DNA of 64,000 nt, taken from positions 18,501 through 82,500 of the forward strand of contig JAODUP010000927.1 in assembly GCA_025642065.1 (NCBI GenBank). The letters run 5' to 3'. The notes beneath the pieces are model-generated. The model worked only from the letters and a program-made list of their open reading frames with translations. It did no database searches and had not been told where the DNA came from. Numbering within the stretch: position 1 is the stretch's first letter; each line of letters opens with the position of its first letter. This stretch comes from Paralvinella palmiformis (Eukaryota; Annelida; Polychaeta; Terebellida; Alvinellidae). Below, piece after piece: positions 52,711-64,000 of the stretch. Position numbers and translations under genes: made by a program.

Positions 52711-53681
52711 CCAAATTTATATAGGCCCTATATAACCCGTAAGAAGGTTACTCTAAGGCGCTTCTTGGATTATCTAGTGACTAGAACGAAATATCGCCTA
52801 ACTTCGGAGTAAATACTATGAATTATTCAAACCAAACAGCTCATCTTCAAACATTTACATTCATCACTTAGTCACCTTTCATCCACGACTAATTTAGCGT
52901 CCCTTAGTAAACACAGTGTTCTATTTGACCTATAATCGAGAACACCGAATTTCAGACAGATCTCCAATACTAAGAATGACACATGGGGATTGTAATAGCT
53001 GTACACTGTATTTCCCTTGTGATGGCAATCTTGTTATTCACAATATTGAAACATTCCAATACGGAGGATAGGCATAGTAATCCCTTACTAATTTAACTTT
53101 GTTATCATAGTAAGCGTTCATATTTGTTTCCTTGGTCAAGAATCATCCTGAACGTTTCCTAGAAACAACCTGCATTTCCATTGCATTTAAAGAGCATCCC
53201 GTTTTACTTATATAAAAGAATATAGTAGTTATTATCTAATTCCACAATTCAAAATCGTTTTGAATTAAACATATTTGAAAATTATGCACTTTTTTATTAT
53301 TAGAATTGTTTGTAATATCTACTCAGTTTGAACCCGATTTCAGTAAGATTAATACTTATAAGATTTGCCAATATTTCGTTATATTATCTTCACTTATTTT
53401 AGGCTGACCAATAGGACTACAGTATTTATTGTCCAGCCTCAAAAATAATTATTTGTAACAGATAGGACTAAATCTAGTCATTTTATCTTTTAAGATGATC
53501 AAAACACTAATTTTATTAAAAGGTAATCGCATTATTATACACCGTTATTTTAATTGCGTGTGCCTGGAAATTCCGACCCCGAACAACAATCTTAAAGCAT
53601 CCTTATGGCTATTCGGTTCGTTTCGTTTTCAGTTGACAAGTCTCGGCAAGCAGTGTCGTATACTGACGTCTTCAATACGTT

Positions 53682-53930
53682 TATACGTCGTCTCTTTAAA
53701 AGTTTGTTTTGTTCTGAAAACATACCTGTTTAAGGTTACTTTTTACAGATAAAAAATGAATATCGCTTAAATATGTTATTGTTTTTTTAAAGACATACTA
53801 TTTGAGATGTCGCAGTACAGCGTTTATGAATGGCTCCTACTAGTAAGATTGCAATATTAAATATACATTATTATTAATTATTATTATTATTATTATTATT
53901 ATCATCATCATCATCAGCATCATCATCGTA
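53682..53930 (+). mobile_element. L2-like LINE 3' end with (ATT)n(ATC)n tail
   Basis: It starts within the last RT codons (SLKVCFVLKTYLFKVTFYR, compare SLLKTHLFKVAFTDK at 41,925) and interrupts unit C at 53,680. The UTR (GGCTCCTACTAGTAAGATTG, then ATTAAATATACATT) leads into ATT and ATC units (53,866-53,927). The inverted-repeat arm 2 follows directly, in the same arrangement as the inverted copy at 3,480-3,690. Confidence 0.82.
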
Positions 53931-54633
53931 GGGCGTAATAGCTGATGAAAACATCCGAATCATGATATTAACCTATTAAGGTAACAAATCACGTCAGATT
54001 AATGACACCGATTCGGTATTCGCATTGATACTAACACCTTCTTGGGTAATCAGTGGCAACAAACAGGAATTCTTTCCGACGTCTGATTGTGGTTTATTAA
54101 TAATATAATATTCCAGTGCTTATTTCAATCATTCATACTCTCGTCACATTATTACAGCATAGGCAATGTATCATGCTAATACCTGAAACCTATTATCGTT
54201 TGAAGTTAAGTGACATTAATGATTTATTGTTTCTGTTCCAGATTCTTTTCATTTAACTGTTTAAATTTAGGTATCCCTATTGTTGTCTATCAAATCCAAT
54301 CAGACTTCACTCGCATTTTCCTATATTCTCTAATGATACACTAGTCACTCGGGTTCTCGAAAACACTAATTCTTCATTCCAGGATGGCATTTAAGGTTTC
54401 TATTTTATATGATCATGACATCTCTGTCGTATACATAACTTATTTTAGAACAGTCTACAGGAAAACAGCATTATTTATGGTGCAGCCTTAATAGTCTGAT
54501 TTTCCACTTGACCATTCAGCAAATGGCAAAGTGTATGCTGTTAGCAAGCCATCAAAGCTGACTCTATCATTAGAATGTGACCATTTCTATCGCTTTGAAG
54601 TTACAAATATGACAACTGATAGCAATAATTTTC
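53928..54633. repeat. Arm 2 of the 706-bp inverted repeat (partner 2,775-3,480)
   Basis: Gapless reverse-complement match to 2,775-3,480 (about 16 mismatches counted). From about 54,380 it also resembles, much more distantly, the core module at 22,010-22,210: TTTCTATT, CATGACATCT, TTATTTTAGAACAG, a TTTATGGTGCAGCC-like block and CACTTGACC, all in order. So it belongs to an old local repeat family but has one very recent duplicate. Confidence 0.93.
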
Positions 54634-54639
54634 TTTTAC

Positions 54640-55020
54640 AAAATTAGCATTAATTGTTGACGTTAGATATCTCATACACCAGCCCCGCATTAATAGAACT
54701 TATCGGAAAACCAGCTATCCTGAATTCGGCACCCAATTTTAGAATCTTCCTTGACCTTCGATATATCAGCCAGTAAACATACGGGGTGAAAACTCATATC
54801 ATCATTAAATCTTCGAAACCTGTAAATTGTCAACACACATACTTTCTGAGTTTACTATGGGATTAAATACATTACGCAAACAGTGTACGGAAATTCGATG
54901 TAAACCGTGAAGAAACATTTTGATGTCATTACCTGACTGTGAGTCATTGTGCTATCGGCAGTTTTTTTTATAAGAACATATATTTTCCCATTAGCTAGTA
55001 CATAAATCAATGAAACAAAA
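54640..55020. other. Unannotated AT-rich DNA
   Basis: Between inverted-repeat arm 2 and the pogo element. No frame or repeat recognised. Confidence 0.45.
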
Positions 55021-55870
55021 CAACATATTACGAATTATGGTTATAACGAAATTCAAAGGGACTGGGAGTTCATTTGGTTGTAATGGTACTTCGTTTTATC
55101 ACTGTTTATAAATTAGTTACCAACGCATGAACGATAATCCGTTAAAATAACCGTATTTTAATAAAACAAGGAGCAAATGTGTTCCCAGTCTCGGAATGGA
55201 TGATGAAAACCTACAATTAATTTAATCTTTTATTTTCATATTCTCCTTCATGGTTTTACATGAAAAAAAAAACTGTTGCGTGTCAGACAATGACTGAAGA
55301 TTGATACTTGGTTTTGCACACGGAATTCTGTGAGCTTTTTCCAACGCATCCTTATTCTTAAATCATGTTGACAGTGTGCTAGACGGAACAGTATATTCTT
55401 CAGTAATTTGAGTCTTAGCTTTCACGTTTTTGTCAACTTCCTCAAGAATTTGCAACTTTGAGTCAAGAGAAACGGGTTTACGTTTGCTAGCCATTGCGAT
55501 ATTCGATTACTGATCTCGTCCTGTCTTGTTGAAGTTTGGGTTAGAGACCCCTGGCTATTGCCTATTGGGCACAGCCACATTCGATTACTGACAGAAAATT
55601 AACTCTATTTAAATAGGTTCGGAAGCCAACCGAAAGTTCGCAGTTTATCATACGCCACAATACCCTTTGAAGTGACATGTGTCATATTAGTTGTTGCATT
55701 CACGATTGCATAATCATAACGGTAGTTGGCCTGACTGACAATTGAAATTTCAAACATCATTTTTCTTTATAACCAGCGCAGTTTATATTGATTCAATGCT
55801 GCTGAGACCGAAACACCACTTCGCTCTAAGCAAGCTTTCGTGATATAAATCAACTTGTACAATCTTTAGC
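55020..55870 (-). mobile_element. Pogo/Tigger-like DNA transposon remnant
   Basis: The left end has GTTATAACGAAATTCAAAGG, followed by ATGGTACTTCGTTT. The right end on the other strand is a weaker TATCACGAAAG form. The interior carries the transposase N-terminus on minus (55,310-55,494). It shares many blocks in order with the element in unit B (32,485-33,165), for example CATACGCCACAATACC and GACTGACAATT. The catalytic DDE part is missing, so it is non-autonomous. Confidence 0.68.
55310..55494 (-). pseudogene. Pogo/Tigger transposase N-terminus (CENP-B-like DNA-binding domain)
   Basis: Read on minus from ATG at 55,494, it gives MASKRKPVSLDSKLQILEEV, then DKNVKAKTQITEEY, a PSSTLST helix, and FKNKDALEKA. 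This is the N-terminal psq/CENP-B type helix-turn-helix of pogo and Tigger transposases, which binds the terminal repeats. One in-frame TGA stands between LST and FKN, where the family often has a Trp or Leu. No second DNA-binding domain or DDE catalytic domain follows within the element. Dead copy. The family is clear from the motif; the exact subfamily is not. Confidence 0.78.
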
Positions 55871-55879
55871 ATTCTATAA

Positions 55880-56032
55880 ATATATTACCTGGTATATTAG
55901 TTGTCATAGAAAGACAAGCTATTTAAAATCACCAACGAAAACATTATTATGGAGGGTTTAGTTGACATATAATAAAATGTCACAAAAGAAAAGCATGGAA
56001 ATTAACCAATATTTCTTCCATTCACAGCCTTC

Positions 56033-56103
<71 letters not shown>

Positions 56104-56475
56104 AATGTGATAACAATACCTCTCTATACCTATGTCTGATCACGATATTAGGCTTTCGCTGCAACTAATTTTATTATTTTGATAAAACAGAAAACGATGA
56201 CATACAATCCCTAGATGTTTGTAACTTATACATGTCTTATGCTAATGTGCATTAATCAAACGTAATGAATGTTCTTTTGTAAACAGAAGTTAACCTAGTT
56301 TGTATTATATTTCCAATATAATTAACTTATTGTTTTCTCATATTTTATTGCAATTAAGTAATGCATTTTAGAGGTAAAGACACTTTTTATTTTCTTCATT
56401 GTAACCATGCACAGGAAGAGAGGAGTCATGTGTAAAGTTCATGATTTTAGTTTATTGGCTTCTCACTTTCACTTC
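55880..56475. repeat. End of unit C (resumed after insertions)
   Basis: TATTACCTGGTATATTAGTT and later blocks (TTTCTTCCATTC, ACCTCTCTATACCTATG, TCGAGTTTAACA) resume the colinear match to 28,970-29,430 in A and 40,730-41,250 in B. A TA array (56,035-56,100) replaces about 60-70 bases of A. Confidence 0.7.
56035..56100. repeat. (TA)n array in the end of unit C
   Basis: About 33 TA units in place of the GGAAATGGGGGATAGATATT region of unit A. Confidence 0.97.
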
Positions 56476-56477
56476 GA

Positions 56478-58475
56478 GTTTAACAATAATTGTGAGATTT
56501 CAACTTATTTATTATTGGCTGTGTCAAATGCGGATAATTGTTTTCTGACATAGTGATTTGTTGCTACACTCGATATTATGACATAGGGATTAATATCTAG
56601 AAGAAGAAAAAAAAACGTTATTAAGTAAGAGTGTCATCATTATCTATTATACCAATAAGTCATTTGATTATAATGAGATCTTACCATCTGAAACCCAAAT
56701 TCATGATTCCAATTAAATATATCCCAGACACGGATTGTTTGTATGGTCATAGCATCCACGTAACAGCCGAGAATTAATGTTACAATATAAACTAACAGTG
56801 TTACCGAGAGAGAAACTCTATCATCTTCGCTTAGTTATAATTATACTGTCAGTCATTGTAGCATGAAGCTCTCAATGAGTATTCTTAATTGTTTATGTTA
56901 GGCACATCCTAGTTGTATGAATCTCATAGTCTTCATTGTCATCCCTTCTCCGGATCTAATTCTGATCTTAACAATCGTTAGATATGACCTTTGTCATTTC
57001 TTTCATTACAAAGCTAACATTTCAGTTCTCGTGTTATTAACTATTCTAAATATTAAAATATTTCCATGGGTATTTTTTATTTGATATTTTGAATACGTTA
57101 TTATTATATGAATTGTTGAATAGTCTACTTGTTATTGGGTGATGTGCATCGTACGTATTAACTGTACTACTCATTTGCTAATCGTGCCTATTGAAACAAC
57201 TATGTGACATCCTTAAATTACATTTTTGCAACTACTCGTATGTCTTCATTAAGTGAATGGTTGATATATACTATTCTTTTGACATTACGTACAATATACC
57301 TTAAATCTTTATTTGTTATGCGCTTCCACCGGTGGTGCCTTTTTGTTTTGTTTTTTATATCATCATTATATCTTCGTTTGGTAATATATTTGACCTTCAG
57401 GAAACTTATTGTAGAACCCGCTACACGACCACATTGCTATTTATTGTATCTTAACAGTTAAAGCTTCCCCTTGACCTGTCCCTAAATGTCAACCAACATG
57501 CCATGCCATTAGGAAGCCATAATAATAGCAGATTTTGACATTAGAATGTTACTAATTCTGTTGCACGAGTAACATAATTATTATAGATATAGTTAGATTT
57601 TCTTGCAGATGGAAACTATATACATTGATCAAACATCTGTGGTAAGAATTAATACATTAGTGACTGATTAAATAAGGGGAAATATACAAAGGTCATACAA
57701 TTAAAGTTAATATAAGTATTATAATAATGGATGTATGCATGTCGGGCGGGTCAGTGGATACTATTGAAGGTGTTATATATCATATTTTGGATAGGGCTGA
57801 TGAGTAAGTGTCATAGATATGGATATAACAGAAATCAGTAATCGATGATTTTACAATCGTCAGCTCTCCTAAGCCTAAAAAAGTGGAATATTTGTCATTA
57901 TCCAATAACGACGTAAATACATTTCGATCCAACCTACAGAAACTCATTTTGGCACATTTACATAAAAAACACATCAAGCGTTATAAATAACTTACTCTCA
58001 AAATCTGATAATATCTATTACCTAAATCTTTTCTTAACACACATCACTTCAACGGATGAGGCTGGCGGTGATATATATCTTACAAGATAGGATTTCATTA
58101 AATGTTTGTCTCAAATGACAATTGTATTTTCTATTGTTGGTCAATTTTAATAGTAATACACAATTATAAGCACACATATTCGTCTTGGTATAGATTGTCA
58201 GTTTTTGTGATGTGATTGAGATACATTTGATGCTTATATGTGAATGCCGATGTAAGTTCAAATCGGACGATTTAATTGGAATCGAAGAGAACTGCATCCT
58301 TTAAATAGCTAAAACTGCTGTCACATTCATGAACAATGAAGTTTTTGGTGGTGAATATAAAACAAAAATATAATTATTGAGTGAGTAAATTATATGGTGT
58401 CTATGTTTGATTTATTTATTGATTCAGTAACTGTGTGAATGAGTGAACGAGTGAGCGAGTGATTACAATACCAGA
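56478..58475. repeat. Partial long tandem unit D
   Basis: Colinear with the first part of A, B and C: TTTCAACTTATTTATTATTG at 56,490; ATGAGATCTTACCATCTG at 56,672; TTGACCTGTCCCTAAATGTC at 57,472; CTTACAAGATAG block near 58,080; a final GAGTGA patch at about 58,435-58,465. It has diverged more than A-C. After about 58,475 I see no further match. Confidence 0.7.
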
Positions 58476-59281
58476 TGTTAGCGATACGTATGCAGAAAAG
58501 TAGTATAGGGTCGCCTCTTTTCCGTTGAATTTAATGATATGCTGCTGATAATTACTATTTTAAGTCCGGAGTGGGAAAGAGGCTACAGTTGCCCATTAAG
58601 GTATATATCGCGAAACTACCTGCTACACAATATGATCTATTAAGCTGGTTTATGACGTACCCAACTCGCAATTAATGCACCAAATTACGCATGGTCACAT
58701 AGTACACCCGATATAAAAGTGGCAAATTATTTAATAAATGAGAAATTGGTATTCCTACATATTAAGTCAAAACAATGATGTCTCAAGTGGTAACACCATT
58801 ATTAGCCTTTATCTGCTTAATTGTCAAAACGAATGGTATCTAATTATAATGAAATATATTCTATATAATCAAGGGATTTACAACATCTGGCTTTAATTGG
58901 AGGTTGTGTCACAACTATGTAATCCTATTAAAGCGGGATTGTCTATTCACATATAATATTAGTATTTCCATTGGCCTAATCCTAGATGCCTTTTAATAAT
59001 CTGCTGTTATTAATTGACGAAATTTTGTTTACAAATTTGGGAGTTCACAGATAGAGCCACATTGGTCTAATTTAATTTAGACCATATAACAAACATGATC
59101 TGATTATAATATAGGAAAGAGATTTGACCAACATCTTTCCATTGATCTTCATATTACGGTTGTATGCAGGAGTGCCTACTATCATTCACGAAAATTAACC
59201 TCTAATAAACATGTTATTCCAGTAGATTCTTCTACGGCAACTAATTATTATATTCCTTACCCCAGCAATCATTTGCTCAGG

Positions 59282-59283
<2 letters not shown>
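58476..59283. other. Unannotated AT-rich DNA
   Basis: Right flank of the tandem array. No gene or repeat recognised. Confidence 0.5.

Positions 59284-59321
<38 letters not shown>
59284..59321. repeat. (TA)n microsatellite
   Basis: Nineteen TA units just beyond the presumed 3' end of the minus-strand LINE. Confidence 0.97.
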
Positions 59322-59324
<3 letters not shown>

Positions 59325-59349
59325 ATAATAATAAATATACAATGACATA

Positions 59350-61450
59350 AAATCCTTCAATTATACAATGACAGGAGGTACATTCATATTATTGCACTAT
59401 AACTATCTTAAAAACCTTTTACAAAACCCCAAAATGGGGAGATACTCACAATATTCACTAATGTAAATACAACGATCATAACATACCTAATTTACATATT
59501 ACACATTCACCGCAGTTATTTGTTTTGTAGGATTCCTTTTGAACTAGTATTTGTAAAAAACATTTACACAATGTAGTCCATTTAATTGTGAATCTAGGAA
59601 CTCCTAACAGTTTAACATTTGTTTGATGATACATATTTTGATGTCATATAATCATTTTAACAGGCACCAAATTCATCGAAGAAAACAACTTGAAACTTAT
59701 CTAGGTTTACCTTAATACCATTATTGTCGAACCATTCAATCATCATCGTAAAATATTTAACATTTTACTCTTAGTTTCATCAATTGTATTCCAAGTATAT
59801 GATATAGAATTATCATCAGCATAGTTATAAAAGTATTAAAGACTTTGAACTAAGAATAGCACATCTTAAAAGACAATTTAATATACAAATGGACCGAACT
59901 GGATCGTTTTGCAGCCCCTTTAGAAATTAACATCCATTCACTTGTTGAATTATTAATATTACCCGGTGCCATCTATACTATAAATAATTCATAATTAGGG
60001 AACATGCATGTTATTTTGGCTTGTTCTGTAAATCTTAAAGATATACTTTGGCAACTATAATTGTCCCTAAATCTCAATATATGGGATGAATAAATCGGTT
60101 CAAAATGTTGACATTTTATTAACTAACAATCTCTCAAATATCTTAGCAACAGATGGTAAAATACTAAATAGTCAGTAATTTTCCTTTGTCCAGGTAAATT
60201 ATTCTTTTTATAAAGTGGTGTGACTTCAGCGTTCTTTAATCTGTCGAGTAAACGCCTGGTAAAATACATTTATTATTCAAAGCTGTAAAAGGGAAGGATG
60301 GAATATGATCTTCATAAATAAGCTAGTTTGCATGTATATAATCGTAACCTGTTTTTTTTTTTGGTTTATTTAATTTTAGCCTTTCAGTGAAATGTTCATC
60401 ATCAGAAGATATCTATTCAAAATTAGGTTGTACACCAGTCTGTTGATTAGTTTGAATTCGAACAATTCTTTCCTGATTAACATAGCCACTTATAATATTA
60501 TTGGCATCGTGGTTATATTATTTTGTTGACCAATGTCAGCAGTTATTTTAATGAAGTATTCCTTCAATACGTTTGATACTTCACCGAGTTCGTTTAATAT
60601 GTCGTTATATTCCATAATTGTAATGTTATAATTGTCCAGAATTGTTGGCTATCTTTGTTGACATTATAATTGTGTTGGATATACACATCGGGAATCTGCT
60701 TTCTTACCTTAACATATAATTCCCTATTTCCTTTTTAACATATTTTGCGTGTAGTGCTTTTCTTAATTTACTATTCATGTAAAGATATTATTTTTAATAT
60801 TTCTTTGTTCAAGAGGAGCATGTTCATTCATTACCCCCAACAATATATTTTATTGTAAAACGTTCATATCATCAATATCATCAAAACATTCTGCAACATG
60901 AAACGGAATCCGCTGTAAGTTGCCTTTCTATATTTCTACAATGTAGGCTGATTAATTATACTTTTACATCATAACTAGATAGTATATCTTTGAGAATATT
61001 TATCGGATATTATATACTATGTGAAAGTTATCCATACAAATATAATTTATACAATCTAGAGATATTATTTTCAGTATATTTTGGAATATACATTTAATAT
61101 TTTAACTTCGACATATGTATTTGCTTACAAAGAGAAAATAAAATCAATTTCTGTGGCAAATATCAACTTCAGTGCATACACTTTCAACTCTAGCATTGTT
61201 ATGATTCTGGTCTAATTCTAAATCAACCCCTTTCGAAAGAGTACTTTTAATGTAAATTATTGAGCACCTACATCACATTTATAATTTTTTTCGATACATT
61301 TTAAAATCTCCATTTTTAAATTGTTGCATTGGAAATGAATTATCAAGTAGTGTTTGCTGAATAGATAAAACATAAATGATACCTTTCTGCTAGTGGAATA
61401 TTTTTATGCCGAATGTTGTTTATATAGATATAAGCCCATTTTAGCTAAAT
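59350..61450 (-). mobile_element. CR1/L2-type LINE, endonuclease end to RT, minus strand
   Basis: In minus orientation, motifs occur in family order across shifting frames: LSKGVDLELDQNHNNARVES at about 61,230-61,170 (endonuclease region); DDIDDMN and GVMNEHAPLEQRNIKNN at about 60,880-60,785 (the linker with the HAPxKxRKIK signature); VSNVLKEYFIKITADIG at about 60,575-60,520 (RT start, like the FNNYFxxIG block); NAEVTPLYKKNN at about 60,230; SVAKIFERLLVNKM-like at about 60,150; FRDNYSCQSISLRFTEQA at about 60,070-60,020; YADDNSISYTWNTIDETKSK at about 59,825-59,765 with the catalytic Asp pair intact. At least several stops and frameshifts make it inactive. It is the longest LINE copy here, about 2.1 kb. 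Confidence 0.85.
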
Positions 61451-61511
61451 ATTGAAGTTATATAATGTTTTTATTGATTTGTCTGTTATTACGTCTTGGG
61501 TCATCTGACAG

Positions 61512-61609
61512 GTGCTGTTTGACATGGTGTCGTTACGTATGGCACAGTCTTCTTGGCCAGCTACTTAGCAGTCTTTGTGATGGTTCTCTTTCTCTTTGTG
61601 CAATTGAAG
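61512..61609 (+). other. Weak candidate exon with splice-like borders
   Basis: CTGACAG precedes and GTAAGC follows a 98-base segment with higher G+C than its flanks. One frame is open throughout (ends CDGSLSLCAIE). A second frame, closed upstream by a TGA, gives a hydrophobic stretch FLASYLAVFVMVLFLFVQLK. No homology recognised and no neighbouring exon found. Chance is the likelier explanation. Confidence 0.12.
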
Positions 61610-63260
61610 GTAAGCCTTTAATCGATAGGTGGCGCTTTTAAGCGTGCCTCGATTAATATTTGTTTTTATATTATTATGCGTTTTAGCAGATTAGCATACG
61701 GAGGCACGTACCTCAATATGTTGACATATTTACAGACATGCGCCTAACCGATAGGAACCAGGCACATAAACACAGAAAATAATCTCTTACAGTAGAAAAC
61801 ACGATAATGTAGGGCTATCCTGATCCCTGAAAAATAATCTTTTCATCATGTTATTTCCAATAGTTTTCATATTTAATATTTATGAGCATCAACCAAAATA
61901 TAAAAGATGACAATTGCAAAGTTTTACTCGAATTAAGATATTGACCTCCGTGACCTTATAAAATTGCCAAAAATGTAACTACGAAATAAACTTTATGCCA
62001 ATACACAACGATGTAGATTCTATCCAATTCATCACAAAGTTGACAGCGTCGTCCACATTAGTAGACCTTTTTATATTGAATATATGAAAACGGTCGTCTA
62101 ATAAATAGGTCCATTAGTAACTGTCACCGTTATCTGCCATCAGACATTTGTTTTATGGACAACATGGCTGCACTCTCCCATCACAAACTGTCTGATGGTT
62201 CGAAGTCAGAGATGGTAAAAGACACGGGCATAGAAATACATAAAAAATACAATAAATACAATATCTACAGAAATGAAATAAACTCTCATAAAAAATGTAG
62301 GATCAGTTTAAGCCCAAAGATTGTCTTCTCCGAGGTTCGAGGGAACGACTAACATTTAATATTAAAAAGTAAACATAGGCCCATGACTCTACCGGAATAA
62401 ATATCTTTGCAACCATTGATTGGTTCTTTGACCAGAAACACCCGTGGCACACAAACTACAATGAAATCGAAATAGGTTTGATGACAAACGGCTAACATTG
62501 CAATAATAATGAAATCCTTCGCTGATATTCCCCTTACCCGCTCAGTCTAATTGACTCAAATCTATTTGATATGTTCGTGTCATAAGCACCAAGTAAACGC
62601 TCACATCTAGAGTCACTAAAGGAAAAAAGCATAATAAGTACATTAGTGAAGAATAAAAGATCTAACAGACACAAACAATTACCTGAATTATACCATAATA
62701 CCATAATGCCAAATATATGGAATATTGCGTCACACTAACTATTGGTTCCGGTATTATTGTGCATGTCTGGGTGGTGAATAGTGGTGCTAGAATCAGATTT
62801 ACTGGAAACCTTCTAGTTTTCAGGGGTCAGGATGTGTTTTTTATCACAACGATTAAATACCAACTTTACTAGTTTTCTTTAGGCATTTCATTAATTATTG
62901 AGGCTTTTCATTTACCAACTGGGCGGAAACATTCGTAAGTGCGCTTTAGTTCTGAAAATACATTTTGCCTCTGCCCTATTTACATTGCTGTAACCGGGTA
63001 ATACAAACCGATTGTGGTAATTAGTGTCAGATTTCAAGAGCATCCTGTCTGTGTCTGGCTTCAAAACGGCAGCGCCAAGGACCATTGATAGTCGATTAAC
63101 CTCCAGTTTGAACCGGATTATTTAATATGTAGTTGATCTTCTTCATATTTTGACGTCATTTATAATTTGTGTGAGCATTACTCCTGAAAAATGAAATGAA
63201 GGTGAACTGTTAGTTTAATAAAATCAAAGCAGCAAAACGTCGAATCTGAAACCTTTATTC
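61610..63260. other. Unannotated AT-rich DNA
   Basis: A short match to the R2 core lies at about 62,163-62,215 (CACTCTCCCATCACAAACTG, TCTGATGGTTCGAAGTCAGA). It also accounts for the start of the 65-codon plus frame 62,155-62,352. Otherwise no gene or repeat seen. Confidence 0.5.
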
Positions 63261-63488
63261 CACTCACTCACCACTCACTCACTCACTCTCACTCACTCAC
63301 TCACTCACTCACTCACTCACTCACTCACTCACTCACTCACTCACTCACTCACTCACTCACTCACTCACTCACTCACTCACTCACTCACTCACTCACTCAC
63401 TCACTCACTCACTCACCACTCACTCACCACTCACTCACTCACTCACTCACTCACTCACTCACTCACTCACTCACTCACTCACTCACTC

Positions 63489-63524
<36 letters not shown>
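63261..63524. repeat. (CACT)n array followed by (CAAT)n
   Basis: About 55 CACT units with three CAC slips, then about 8 CAAT units (63,491-63,524). Confidence 0.98.
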
Positions 63525-63529
<5 letters not shown>

Positions 63530-64000
63530 TGGCCAAATGATAATCGAAACTGTTACGATTGGACAACAATACCGACTGTTGTGCTGTAGGCCACTGTAAA
63601 ACAAGCCACGACAAAGTGACAGGTGCAATGGAAAAGCGATGTTATGATGAATTTGAACGGAAAGCTAAGAAGGAATATTGACTCCGATAGAGATATCTTA
63701 TAACCGGCTAAATATCGAATTATATAGGATATTCAGAATAGGATGGGATTAAACTTGATTCCAAAGAGCAACCAGACATTGAATAAAGATATTAAGCAGT
63801 TCACGTGGAAAACAAAATTAATACCCTGAAAAGCTTTCTTGACCTATCGTGTAGACATATTAGTTTGAGAAAAAAATGGAAATTTAATTGTTATCAGCTC
63901 ATCTGGATTTGGTTTCAGAATGAGTAGATGTAACAAAAGATAACAAGAAGATTCGTTGTTTTTTAATGACTATGATATAATAAAGTAATTGTTTTGTGAA
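63500..64000. repeat. Possible third relative of units P and Q
   Basis: GACTGGCCAAATG, CTGTAGGCCACTGTAAAACA, AGCCACGACAAAG and ATTGACTCCGATAGA follow in order. They resemble 12,150-12,320 (GACTCGCCAAATGGAAG, AATAAGTCACGCAAAAC, ATTGACTCCGTTAGA) and, more weakly, 15,250-15,440. The window ends inside it. Confidence 0.5.

Noticed and set aside
62155..62352. 65-codon plus frame starting at an ATG-rich site
   Set aside because: Its first part is the dispersed R2 core; no motif in the rest.

Overview
This is non-coding, AT-rich eukaryotic DNA, about one third G+C by eye. I find no intact host gene, operon, rRNA or functional tRNA. It is dominated by microsatellites, one large minisatellite, decayed LINEs of several clades, a pogo/Tigger-like DNA transposon, tRNA-derived SINE heads and old segmental duplications. 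The repeat types (long TA, CACT, CAGT and CTA arrays, L2-like LINEs ending in ATT tails) fit an invertebrate animal, plausibly a mollusc or another lophotrochozoan. That placement is inference; no gene confirms it.

Layout. 1-4,083: microsatellites, LINE remnants, and one arm of a 706-bp inverted repeat (2,775-3,480) whose other arm lies about 50 kb away (53,928-54,633). 4,083-10,600: mostly plain AT-rich DNA with two L2-like reverse transcriptase (RT) remnants in opposite orientations (6,855-7,800 plus, 8,340-9,200 minus). 10,600-11,575: a 25-unit, 39-bp minisatellite. 12,120-20,110: an old two-copy tandem duplication (units P and Q), with a possible third relative at the right edge (63,500-64,000).

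20,740-58,475: the main structure, a colinear long-period tandem array of units A, B and C plus a partial D. Units start near 20,860, 29,430, 42,152 and 56,480. They share at least nine ordered anchors but have diverged strongly. Their spacing of 8.4, 12.7 and 14.3 kb differs through later LINE, transposon and microsatellite insertions and through deletions whose junctions carry TA arrays. 59,350-61,450: a minus-strand LINE with recognisable endonuclease-RT linker and RT motifs, broken by stops and frameshifts. 61,450-64,000: mostly featureless, ending in a CACT array and the P/Q-like block.

No genes act together here. The interest is structural: the tandem array, the young inverted repeat inside much older sequence, TA arrays at deletion junctions, and SINEs carrying ACTC/ACTG tails. 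All homologies were found by reading and aligning by eye, and percent identities are hand counts only where stated.
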